Shown here piece by piece: positions 14,677 to 22,253 of a DNA stretch of 32,267 nucleotides (the stretch's first letter is position 1; every line of letters starts with the position of its first letter). This DNA is from Parvibaculum sp. (GTDB lineage: Bacteria > Pseudomonadota > Alphaproteobacteria > Parvibaculales > Parvibaculaceae). The translations under genes and the position numbers were made by a program. A model generated the notes under the pieces. That model searched no databases, had not been told where the DNA came from, and saw nothing but the letters and a program-made list of their open reading frames with translations. The DNA is taken from positions 1-32,267 of the forward strand of contig JAUSLL010000032.1 in the NCBI GenBank assembly GCA_030649335.1, in the 5' to 3' direction.

Positions 14677-16542
14677 TCAAACCACAATCACATCGGCAGG
14701 TGCGGTGTCTTCATAAAGACGCGCCACCAGATGCGCGCGGCGTTCCAGCGTCGCACGTTGATTGACATAACCCTTGTCGGTCATTTCATGCCCGTCAATC
14801 GACGGCGGCTCGGTCATCAATATAACCCGCGCAATACGTGTCGATGAACCGCCGCCACCCTTATTATGCGCCGCCAAATGCTCGCGCAGATGCGCGACGA
14901 CTTTCGGATGCCCGACAATTTCGTCAGGCGTCGCCGTTTCCGGCAACCCGGCAATGGCGCGCGCCCCTGCAATATTCGGCCAGGCGAGCAAAGCGATGAA
15001 CGGCTTGTCCAATCCGCAGACAACGGCGTCCGCCAATAGCGGTGAACAGGCGGCCACGACTTCCGCGCGCAGCGTGCCTGTCGAAACCCAAGTGCCCGAC
15101 GAAAGCTTGAAATCTTCCGTCACGCGCCCGTCGAACACGAGCCCTTCTTCGGGCTTGTCCGGATCAAGGAATTTTGCAGCATCGCCCAGCGAATAATAAC
15201 CTTCCTCGTCGAAAGCTTCGGCTGTCTTCTTCGGATCATTGAGATAGCCCGGCGTCACCGTCGGCCCTTTGACGCGCACTTCGAGCTTCGTGCCATTCGG
15301 CACCAGCTTCAGCGTGATGCCCGGCAGCGGCAAGCCGATGAGGCCCACGCGTTCGGTGATCCAATGCACCACCGTAATGCCCTGCGTCTCCGTCGCACCA
15401 TACATGGTGGTCAGCGGAATCCGATGCCCCGTCTCGGCAATAGCGAGCGCCTGCATCCGGTCATAAATGTCGCTCGACAATGTCGCGCCGCCATAAGCCA
15501 TATATTCAAGCTTAGCGAAAAAGCAGCGCCGCAACTCCGGGTCTTTTTCCATCGCTTCGGCGAGCATAGCGAAAGCAACAGGCGCCGAGCCGAAAACGCG
15601 CGGGGAAACATCATAAAGATTCTTAATCGTTTCGCCGAACAGCGCAGGCACCGGCTTGCCATTGTCCAGATGCACCGTGCCGCCTGAATTAATATTGCCG
15701 TTGAAAGCAATATTGCCCGCCGAGATGTGGTTCCACGGCATCCAGTCGAGGCTTTCGGGGACATCGTCAGGGTCAGCTGCTTCCGTACGCAGCGCTTCTT
15801 GGGCCGCCACCAACGACATCATCATACGATGTGTCTGCAACACACCCTTGGGCATTCCTGTTGAACCTGATGTGAAAAGATATTTCGCCACCGTGTCATG
15901 TGTGATCGTGTCCATCACGCGCGCCACATCTGCGCTCACCGGCGTCTGGATGAGGTCGGCATATGCAATCGTCTTGCGTCCGGGCACGTCGCCCTCAAGC
16001 GTCACCACTTCCACATCATCCGGCATCACAGTCGTGATCGCGCGGGCAAACACCGTCGCCTTATCAGCAAACACCATCTTCGGTTTTGTCAGCGCCACGA
16101 CATGACGCAGCTTGGCAAAATCTTCGCTCATCACCGAATAAGGAACTGAGACAGGCGCAACCGGCACCGCCGCCTTCATCGCGCCAAGCATCATCACACC
16201 ATGCGCAATGGAATTGCTCGACAGGATCATCAAGGGCGTCGTCTGATCGAGGCCGCGTGCAATAAGCGCAGACGCCACGGCATTTGCTGCGCGATTGGCT
16301 TCACCATAGGTGATGTAGGACCACGCGCCTGCCGCATCGCGCTCACCAATAAAATTCCGCGCCGGATGCAGTGCCGCTTTTTCTTCCAGCAAATGCACGG
16401 TCGAGCGATGCATCTCGCCCAGCGGATAATCGGACGCCACATAGACCGTGCCATCATCCTTCTTCGTTACAGTGATCTTTGCTGGCTTCTGCTTCAGCAC
16501 CTTGAAGGGTGGCAGGCTCGGTGTTTCAACAGCGCGGCTCAT
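14677..16542 (-). CDS. Feruloyl-CoA-synthase-like AMP-dependent ligase
   Basis: A 621-residue adenylate-forming enzyme, longer than typical fatty acyl-CoA synthetases. Motifs: YLFTSGSTGMPKGV (A3), MYGATETQ (A5), a YYSLGDAAKF segment (A7), then FDGRVTEDFKLSSGTWVSTG. The C-terminus has EPPSIDGHEMTDKGYVNQRA, where the lysine of TDKGYxNQR replaces the usual PRTxxGK; I associate this ending with bacterial feruloyl-CoA synthases. The family makes CoA thioesters of hydroxycinnamic or related aromatic acids. Neither an enoyl-CoA hydratase/aldolase (Ech) nor vanillin dehydrogenase is nearby, so ferulate itself is not certain. The start ATG at 16542 follows GGGAG at correct spacing; an upstream in-frame ATG would run through a palindromic repeat and is rejected. 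It is followed closely by the DUF924 gene. Confidence 0.88.
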   Translation of the reverse strand: MSRAVETPSLPPFKVLKQKPAKITVTKKDDGTVYVASDYPLGEMHRSTVHLLEEKAALHPARNFIGERDAAGAWSYITYGEANRAANAVASALIARGLDQTTPLMILSSNSIAHGVMMLGAMKAAVPVAPVSVPYSVMSEDFAKLRHVVALTKPKMVFADKATVFARAITTVMPDDVEVVTLEGDVPGRKTIAYADLIQTPVSADVARVMDTITHDTVAKYLFTSGSTGMPKGVLQTHRMMMSLVAAQEALRTEAADPDDVPESLDWMPWNHISAGNIAFNGNINSGGTVHLDNGKPVPALFGETIKNLYDVSPRVFGSAPVAFAMLAEAMEKDPELRRCFFAKLEYMAYGGATLSSDIYDRMQALAIAETGHRIPLTTMYGATETQGITVVHWITERVGLIGLPLPGITLKLVPNGTKLEVRVKGPTVTPGYLNDPKKTAEAFDEEGYYSLGDAAKFLDPDKPEEGLVFDGRVTEDFKLSSGTWVSTGTLRAEVVAACSPLLADAVVCGLDKPFIALLAWPNIAGARAIAGLPETATPDEIVGHPKVVAHLREHLAAHNKGGGGSSTRIARVILMTEPPSIDGHEMTDKGYVNQRATLERRAHLVARLYEDTAPADVIVV

Positions 16543-16564
16543 AGTCTCTCTCCCAAAAACAAAT

Positions 16565-16591
16565 GTCATCCCGGGACAAGCCCGGGATGAC
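16565..16591. repeat. Intergenic perfect palindrome (REP-like)
   Basis: A perfect 11-bp hairpin, GTCATCCCGGG (16565-16575) / CCCGGGATGAC (16581-16591), with loop ACAAG. It lies in the 68-base gap between two CoA ligase genes on the minus strand. There is no T tract in either direction. Its outer arms and CAAG loop match the element at 10190-10222, which suggests a dispersed family. Confidence 0.7.
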
Positions 16592-16610
16592 ACCCGAAAA
16601 CAAATTCAGC

Positions 16611-18182
16611 TCAGTTGACCATCCGTTCGCGGCCCGCCCAGAAAGGCGCACGCAATTCACGGCGTAAAATCTTTCCCGACGGGTTGCGCGGCAAGGCTTC
16701 CACAAAATCAACGGCCTTGGGCACTTTGAAACCGGCAATGCGCGTCTTGGCAAAGGCAATGATCTCTTCGGCCGTTGCGCTCACACCGGGCTTCAGCACC
16801 ACGCAAGCGCGCACCGCTTCGCCCCAGCGTTCATCCGGCACACCGATCACGGCAGCGTCAGCCACCGCAGGGTGACCGAACAACGCGTTCTCAACTTCGG
16901 CGGGATAAACATTTTCGCCACCCGACACGATCATGTCTTTCACACGGTCATGGATATAGACGTACCCGTCCGCATCGAAATAGCCCGCATCACCGGAAGC
17001 AAACCAGCCATCCGCGTTGATCGATTCTTTCGTGGCTTCCGCCTTGTTCCAATAGGCCTTCATCAGCGTCGGGCCTTTGATCTGGATTTCACCGACATCG
17101 CCCTGCGCCACCACTTTGCCATTCTCGTCCACGATGCGGATTTCCATACCCGGATTGGCAATGCCGCAAGAGCGCAGCTTGCCGAGCTTGGGATCATGCG
17201 CATGCGGCGGCAAATGCGTCGCCGAGCCTGTGGTTTCCGTCAGCCCGTAAAGCTGAATGAAATCGCAACCGAACGTGTCCTGCGCCTGACGCAGCACATC
17301 TTCGGCAATAGGTGACGCGCCATAGAGAATTTGCCTGATCGATTTCACATTCGTCGTCTTGATCGCAGGCTGCTGCATCAGGAACAAAATGACGGCAGGC
17401 ACCATGAAGGCGATGTTGATTTTTTCTTTTTCAATCAGCGACAGGATCAGCGCCGGATCGACATCCTTGAGAATGATGTTCTTCGTGCCATGCACATTGC
17501 CGATCACGCCGATATTGACGCCCGCGACATGAAAGAGCGGCATGCAGACAAGATTAACTTCGCCCAGACCCCAGTCCGCCCAGCCTGAATCTTCGCTGCC
17601 TTCCAATATGCCGATATAATTGCGATTGGTCAGCTGCACACCCTTGGGGTGGCCCGTCGTACCGCTCGTATAAAGCTGGATCACATCATCATCGAGCTCG
17701 GCCTTCAGCATCGGGTCTTTGGCTTCAAAGCCCGCACGCCAATCATCAAACGATGTCCATGAGGCATGCCCGCCGTCGAGCGCGATCACGCGTTTGACGC
17801 TGGGGCATTCGGCCAGCACGCTTTCGACAATGGCGTAAAATTCCGCACCGACAAAAAGCATCTCGGTTTTGGCGTCATTGAGCACATAGGCAACTTCTGG
17901 CGGTGCCAGCCGCCAATTGACGCCGACGACCACCGACTTCGATTTAAACGCCCCGTAGAGCATTTCGAAATAGCGGTCAGAACCCTTGCCGATAAAGCCG
18001 ATCCGCGCGTCAGGCTTCAGCCCTTCCGCAATCAGCCCTTGCGCCACCTGATCGGCGCGGGCATTCAGCTCGGCGTAAGTCGTGGAGCGGCCTTCGAACA
18101 CCTGCGCCACGGCACTGCCGTTGGTCTTCGCGTGATAGCGCGTGATATCGGCCACAGATTTAATGTGCTCGCGTGCGAACAT
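16611..18182 (-). CDS. Long-chain fatty acid--CoA ligase (FadD-like)
   Basis: A 523-residue AMP-forming acyl-CoA synthetase. Motifs: LYTSGTTGHPKGV (A3), LYGLTETTG (A5), WFASGDAGYFDADGYVYIHDR (A7), MIVSGGENVYPAEVE (A8), and near the C-terminus LPRNPSGKILRR with the catalytic lysine (A10). It converts fatty or related acids to acyl-CoA in the cytoplasm. The frame stays open far upstream, but ATG at 18182 is chosen because GGAGGG lies just before it, the protein then starts at the usual position for the family, and the upstream extension lacks any domain. It is transcribed divergently from the CMD/SDR/MBL operon, with 207 bases between the starts, so the two units may share control. The acid activated is not known. 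Confidence 0.93.
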   Translation of the reverse strand: MFAREHIKSVADITRYHAKTNGSAVAQVFEGRSTTYAELNARADQVAQGLIAEGLKPDARIGFIGKGSDRYFEMLYGAFKSKSVVVGVNWRLAPPEVAYVLNDAKTEMLFVGAEFYAIVESVLAECPSVKRVIALDGGHASWTSFDDWRAGFEAKDPMLKAELDDDVIQLYTSGTTGHPKGVQLTNRNYIGILEGSEDSGWADWGLGEVNLVCMPLFHVAGVNIGVIGNVHGTKNIILKDVDPALILSLIEKEKINIAFMVPAVILFLMQQPAIKTTNVKSIRQILYGASPIAEDVLRQAQDTFGCDFIQLYGLTETTGSATHLPPHAHDPKLGKLRSCGIANPGMEIRIVDENGKVVAQGDVGEIQIKGPTLMKAYWNKAEATKESINADGWFASGDAGYFDADGYVYIHDRVKDMIVSGGENVYPAEVENALFGHPAVADAAVIGVPDERWGEAVRACVVLKPGVSATAEEIIAFAKTRIAGFKVPKAVDFVEALPRNPSGKILRRELRAPFWAGRERMVN

Positions 18183-18389
18183 GCGTTCCCTCCCCCGGGG
18201 TATGGATGCGTGGCGGTCCGCAGACGTTTTCCGTCTCTTTTTCAGACCCTGCCTTCTCCTCAAAGGGGGAGTGTAGCCACGATTTGAGCGGGGGCAAGGC
18301 TCGACAGGACCCGCGCCGCCGTTAGACTGTCGCCAACAAGAAAACGCTCCGTCAACCGGCAGCGACAACATCAAAGGGGAGACATAATT

Positions 18390-18941
18390 ATGGCCCGCAT
18401 ACCTTATTTTGATCCGGCCAATGCCACTGGCCGTGCCGCAGAAGCTTACAAGAAGCTGCCCCCGCTCAACATTTTCCGCATGCTCGGCCATTCCGGCGAC
18501 ATGCTCGATGCCTTTACGAAATTCGGCAACGCCATCCTCATCCACTCGGACCTCGACCCCATTTTGCGCGAAATCGCCATCGTCCGCGTCGGCGTCCTCA
18601 AGGGCGGCAAGTATGAAGTCCACCAGCACGAGCGCATCTCGCGCCAGCTCGGCATGTCGGAAGACAAGATCAAGGCGATCCACGAAGGCCCCAATGCCGC
18701 CGCCTTCAACGAGCTTGAAAAAATGGTCATGGCCATCACCGACGATATCGTCGCCAACACGCGCGCGTCGGACGCCACCTTCAATCCGCTATCGGCGAAA
18801 CTGCCCCCCAAGCAAATGCAGGAACTTGTCATCGCCATCGGCTTCTACACAGCCGTCTGCTATTTCCTCGAAACCTTCGACGTGGACATCGAGGAAAAAG
18901 GCAAAGAGCCGACCGTCGATCTCTCCGGCAAAAAGGCCTGA
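18390..18941 (+). CDS. Carboxymuconolactone decarboxylase (CMD) family protein, copy 1
   Basis: A 183-residue helical protein of the CMD/AhpD superfamily. The core runs about residues 40-120: LREIAIVRVGVLKGGKYEVHQHERISRQLGMSEDKI, the usual xxHxxxA-like segment around YEVHQH. The CXXC pair of AhpD-type peroxidases is absent, so alkylhydroperoxidase activity through disulfide chemistry is unlikely. It resembles members of uncertain function found beside catabolic genes. The start has a GGGGAG ribosome binding site. It is first in a tight operon; a homologous copy begins only 4 bases after its stop. It is divergent from the FadD-like ligase. Confidence 0.88.
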   Translation: MARIPYFDPANATGRAAEAYKKLPPLNIFRMLGHSGDMLDAFTKFGNAILIHSDLDPILREIAIVRVGVLKGGKYEVHQHERISRQLGMSEDKIKAIHEGPNAAAFNELEKMVMAITDDIVANTRASDATFNPLSAKLPPKQMQELVIAIGFYTAVCYFLETFDVDIEEKGKEPTVDLSGKKA

Positions 18942-18945
18942 TCCG

Positions 18946-19512
18946 ATGGCGCGCCTTCCCTATCCCACGCCAGAAGACCTCACACCGGCCAACCGCGCTC
19001 TGCTTGAAGGTCTGCCGCAGCTCAACATTTTCAAAATGCTGGCAGGCAGCGGCCCGTCTTTCGCGCCCTTCATGGCGCTCATCAATGCCTATCTCAACGA
19101 AGGCCTGCTGAACGCCGAATTGCGCGAGTTGGTCATCCTCCGCGTCGGCCACCTCTGCGGCTCGGCCTACGAATTGCACCAGCATGTGCGCGTCTCACGC
19201 GTGCTGGGCCTGAGCGAGCCGCGCATTGCGGCGACCTCGGGCGTTTTGCCCTCGTCACATTTCTCAGAGGCAGAAAACGCCTGCCTCGCGCTCGCCGATG
19301 ATCTGACCGCCAACGTCAAAGGCAAATCTGCCCTTGTTGATGCGGTGCGCAAACATCTGGGTGACGCAGGCACGCAGGAACTCATCATCATCATCGGCGT
19401 CTATCTTCTCGTCTGCCGCTTCCTCGAAACGCTGGAAATCGAAATCGAAGACACCGACATCGCCGGCAGCGGCCTTGAAGAAATCAAATGGAGCATGGGC
19501 ACCAATGTCTGA
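18946..19512 (+). CDS. Carboxymuconolactone decarboxylase (CMD) family protein, copy 2
   Basis: A 188-residue paralog of the preceding gene. Shared landmarks are LPQLNIFKML (LPPLNIFRML in copy 1), LRELVILRVGHLCGSAYELHQH, and the C-terminal YLLVCRFLETLEIEIED (YTAVCYFLETFDVDIEE in copy 1). It has one Cys in HLCGSAYELHQH but no CXXC. ATG at 18946 is chosen because MARLPYP aligns with MARIPYF of copy 1; the frame stays open upstream only as a shadow inside copy 1. The intergenic gap is 4 bases, and its end overlaps the next start by 8 bases, so the three genes are probably translated together. The two copies may form a heteromer, as CMD proteins are oligomeric; this is inference. Confidence 0.88.
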   Translation: MARLPYPTPEDLTPANRALLEGLPQLNIFKMLAGSGPSFAPFMALINAYLNEGLLNAELRELVILRVGHLCGSAYELHQHVRVSRVLGLSEPRIAATSGVLPSSHFSEAENACLALADDLTANVKGKSALVDAVRKHLGDAGTQELIIIIGVYLLVCRFLETLEIEIEDTDIAGSGLEEIKWSMGTNV

Positions 19513-20356
19513 AGCAGAAGCCAAGCCGGAAAAATACGTGCGGCCCTTGCCGCCTGAATCGCGCGGCAATGCACCGGGCCGCAACCGTCTCAAGGGTCGG
19601 AAAATTCTCGTCGTCGGCGGTGGCCAGCGTGTGCTCGATGCCGCGACCGATCCCGTCGGCAATGGCCGAGCCATGTCGCTTCTTTTTGCCCGCGAAGGCG
19701 CATCCGTCATTGTCGCAGACATGAACCTTGCATCTGCCGAAGAAACAGCGACAAAAATCACCAATGACGGCGGCAAGGCGCAAGCCATCGAGGCCGATAT
19801 TTCAAAGCCCGAAGACATTGCCCGCATGGTCGCGGACGCTCACGCGAAACTCAGCGGTCTCGACGGTCTCGTTCTCAATGTCGGCATCGGCGTCGGCCCT
19901 CTGGGGCTTGCAGGTGCCAATGCAGATGATTGGGACAAGGCACTCGCGGTCAATCTGCGCGGCCCCATGCTCACCTGCAAAGAAGCCCTGCCGCTGCTTG
20001 ACGATGGGTCTTCGATCATTTTCATCTCCTCCATCGCCGGTCTCGTCGCTGGTTCGCGCCTGCCCTCATACGACGCATCCAAAGCCGCCCTCGGCGGCCT
20101 CATGCGTCACGTCGCCATGGAAGGCGCACGCCGCGGCATCCGCGCCAATATCGTCGCACCGGGCCTCGTCGATACACCGCTCGGGCGTCTCGCCACCCAA
20201 GGCCGCCCTTCGCGTGGCCGCTCGCCCACTCCTTTCGGGCGGCAAGCGACAGGTTGGGAAGTCGCCTACGCCGCGCTCTTTTTCATGTCGGATGAAGCTG
20301 TTTACGTAAACGCGCAAACACTCGCCGTTGATTGCGGCATGACCGGCATTTCATAA
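19505..20356 (+). CDS. SDR family oxidoreductase with an expanded glycine-rich loop
   Basis: A 283-residue SDR. A roughly 30-residue polar N-terminal tail precedes the first strand. The cofactor loop is odd: VVGGGQRVLDAATDPVGNG (from residue 37) has about 9 extra residues between the first glycines and the GNG, where classical SDRs have TGxxxGIG. ADMN follows strand 2, suggesting NAD preference. Catalytic residues are retained: Ser175 or Ser176, Tyr189 and Lys193 (YDASK). The usual NNAG is LNVG here. The ATG lies inside the last 8 bases of the second CMD gene, showing translational coupling. It likely oxidises or reduces a hydroxyl/keto group of the compound handled by the operon. The stop is 24 bases before the metallo-hydrolase gene. 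Confidence 0.85.
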   Translation: MSEAEAKPEKYVRPLPPESRGNAPGRNRLKGRKILVVGGGQRVLDAATDPVGNGRAMSLLFAREGASVIVADMNLASAEETATKITNDGGKAQAIEADISKPEDIARMVADAHAKLSGLDGLVLNVGIGVGPLGLAGANADDWDKALAVNLRGPMLTCKEALPLLDDGSSIIFISSIAGLVAGSRLPSYDASKAALGGLMRHVAMEGARRGIRANIVAPGLVDTPLGRLATQGRPSRGRSPTPFGRQATGWEVAYAALFFMSDEAVYVNAQTLAVDCGMTGIS

Positions 20357-20380
20357 ATTCACAACCTCGGGGAGGAAATC

Positions 20381-21355
20381 ATGTCACTGGGCTTGAGCAA
20401 ATATCAATACACCAAAGGCCTCCACGATCTCGGCAATGGCGGCTACGCATGGTTGCAGCCCGACGGCGGCTGGGGCTGGTCCAATGCGGGCCTCATCGTG
20501 GATCGCGGCGAAAGCCTCCTCGTTGACACTCTGTTCGATGTGCCGCTGACACGCGACATGCTGGCCGCCATGCGCAAGGCCGAACCCGTCGCTGCCGCCA
20601 AAATCAAGACGCTCGTCAACACACATCACAACGGCGACCATTGCTACGGCAACGAATGCTGCGAAGGTGCCGAAATCATCGCGCATAAGCTCGCCAAAGA
20701 AGCCATGACGCACGAAGGGCCGGAGCTTCTGGTGGGCTTCCTCAAAGCCGCGCCCGATCTCGGCGATGTCGGCACCTTCCTCACCAAATGTTTCGGCGCG
20801 TTTGATTTCGCAGGCGTCACCCAGACGCTCCCCACCACCACGTTCGAAACCGAGATCACACGTCAGGTTGGCGACAAAACCGTCCATATCATGCATGTCG
20901 GTCCCGCCCACACACCGGGCGACGCGCTCGTCTATGTGCCTGCCGACAAAACCGTCTTCACCGGCGACATTCTCTTCATCGAAGGCCATCCCATCATGTG
21001 GGAAGGCCCGATTGCCAATTGGGTCGACGCCTGCAACCGCATCATCGCCATGGATGTCGAAACCGTCGTGCCGGGCCACGGCCCCATCACCGACAAAAAA
21101 GGCGTCGCCGCCATGCGCGACTATCTCATCTACACCGAAAAAGAAGCGCGCAAACGCTATGACGCAGGCCTCAACGCCTTCGACGCAGCCTGCGATATCG
21201 ACATGTCGGACTATGACAACTGGGGCGATGGCGAGCGCGTCGTGATCAACGTGGCCACCCTCTACAAAGAATTCTCCGGCGACAAAACCCCCAACGAAGC
21301 CGCCGCCCTCTTCGGCCAGATGGCCGCGCTGGCCAAAAAACGCGGTCGCCTCTGA
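20381..21355 (+). CDS. Metallo-beta-lactamase-fold hydrolase with Asn in the zinc motif
   Basis: A 324-residue MBL-fold protein. The signature is NTHHNGDHCYGN (residues 80-91): at the HxHxDH position it reads H82-x-N84-x-D86-H87, so the second histidine is asparagine. Further metal-site elements are present: HVGPAHTPGDALVYVP, FTGDILF (bridging Asp) and VPGHGPIT. The family hydrolyses thioesters, lactones or other esters. The Asn variant occurs, as I recall, in a subset of MBL proteins, so it may still bind metal. No signal peptide. GGGGAGG precedes the ATG. As the last gene of the CMD-CMD-SDR operon it could hydrolyse an acyl-CoA or lactone product, which is inference. Confidence 0.86.
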   Translation: MSLGLSKYQYTKGLHDLGNGGYAWLQPDGGWGWSNAGLIVDRGESLLVDTLFDVPLTRDMLAAMRKAEPVAAAKIKTLVNTHHNGDHCYGNECCEGAEIIAHKLAKEAMTHEGPELLVGFLKAAPDLGDVGTFLTKCFGAFDFAGVTQTLPTTTFETEITRQVGDKTVHIMHVGPAHTPGDALVYVPADKTVFTGDILFIEGHPIMWEGPIANWVDACNRIIAMDVETVVPGHGPITDKKGVAAMRDYLIYTEKEARKRYDAGLNAFDAACDIDMSDYDNWGDGERVVINVATLYKEFSGDKTPNEAAALFGQMAALAKKRGRL

Positions 21356-21372
21356 GCCTGTCCGGCATCACG

Positions 21373-21398
21373 GGAACCTTTTGGTTGCGCGCTTCGTC
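21373..21398 (+). promoter_or_regulatory. ECF-type promoter-like element (GGAAC-N17-CGTC)
   Basis: GGAAC (21373-21377) and CGTC (21395-21398) are separated by 17 bases and lie 37 bases before the ATG of the ECF sigma factor. The arrangement matches the GGAAC-N16/17-CGTT form of alphaproteobacterial EcfG-type general-stress promoters, with one mismatch in the -10. It may be autoregulatory or driven by another ECF factor. Function is inferred from pattern only. Confidence 0.55.
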
Positions 21399-21434
21399 CT
21401 GATGGAGCGAGCATAAGCCACAAAGGGGCGACCC

Positions 21435-22157
21435 ATGAGCCTGAGCAAAGAAGAACCCGCGCCGGTTGCTGCATCAACACAGACAGCAGAAGACGCGCAA
21501 CTCGTCGAGGCGCTCCACGCCGGTGCGCCGCGAGCTTTCGAGCGCATCATGCGCCGATACAATCAGCGCCTCTTCCGTGTCGCGCGCTCCATCCTGCGCA
21601 ACGAGACGGAGGCCGAAGACGCGGTGCAGGAGGCTTGGCTGCGCGCCTTCACCCACATGGACAGATTGCAGGACGCCAACCGCCTCGGCGGCTGGCTCTC
21701 GCGCATCGCCGCCAATGAGGCACTCGACCGGCTACGCCGGCGCGGCCCCCCGCTCCCTGACAATGCCGATCAGTTGAGCGAACGTCACGCGGCGCCGGGC
21801 AGCATCCCCTCGCTCCCGACACCCGACGCCGAAGAACGCCGCCGCGAGGCGCGCGCCTTCATCGAAGAAGCCGTTGACCGTCTGCCGGAAAATTTCCGCA
21901 CCGTCTTTGTCCTGCGTGCCATCGAAGAACTGACCATTGAAGAAACCGCACAAATTCTCGCCATCCCGCGCGACACGGTGAAAACACGACTCCACCGCGC
22001 CAACAAGCTACTGCGTGAAGACCTCAAGGGCGTGCTCGAAGCAACGCTCCCCGATGTCTTCGGCTTCGATGGCGCGCGATGCGACCGCATCGTCGCCCGC
22101 GTGCTTGGCGCTCTGCACAAAGCAAGTGGTCGTCTGCCGCCACCACCACCCACCTAG
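21435..22157 (+). CDS. RNA polymerase sigma factor, ECF (sigma-70) family
   Basis: A 240-residue sigma factor with only regions 2 and 4. Region 2 (about 25-95) shows FERIMRRYNQRLFRVARSIL, EAEDAVQEAWLRAF and GWLSRIAANEALDRLRR. A linker of about 45 residues follows. Region 4 (about 145-200) shows LPENFRTVFVLRAIEELTIEETAQILAIPRDTVKTRLHRA, a clear helix-turn-helix. A C-terminal extension of about 40 residues, ending in a polyproline tail, goes beyond a minimal ECF. It redirects RNA polymerase to stress or envelope genes. No adjacent anti-sigma gene is recognisable, which is unusual for many ECF groups. The next genes are a Tat-exported ferritin-like protein and a cytochrome c, likely targets or operon partners. 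A GGAAC-N17-CGTC element lies upstream. Confidence 0.94.
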   Translation: MSLSKEEPAPVAASTQTAEDAQLVEALHAGAPRAFERIMRRYNQRLFRVARSILRNETEAEDAVQEAWLRAFTHMDRLQDANRLGGWLSRIAANEALDRLRRRGPPLPDNADQLSERHAAPGSIPSLPTPDAEERRREARAFIEEAVDRLPENFRTVFVLRAIEELTIEETAQILAIPRDTVKTRLHRANKLLREDLKGVLEATLPDVFGFDGARCDRIVARVLGALHKASGRLPPPPPT

Positions 22158-22253
22158 TCACTGCGCACCATCATCTCTCGTCACCCGTCCGGTCACCGGC
22201 AAGCGATAAGTCTCGCCTCGGCGGCGGCTGGCAAAATCTTGAGGAAGAACCAA

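Noticed and set aside
18183-18683. A long upstream extension of the FadD-like ligase frame on the minus strand
   Set aside because: The region overlaps the CMD gene on the other strand, has no domain, and the ribosome binding site GGAGGG marks ATG 18182 as the start.
18409-18945. An apparent 367-residue fusion of the second CMD gene with upstream sequence
   Set aside because: The first 179 residues are a Ser/Pro/Arg-rich out-of-frame reading of CMD copy 1. The true start is ATG 18946, which aligns with copy 1.
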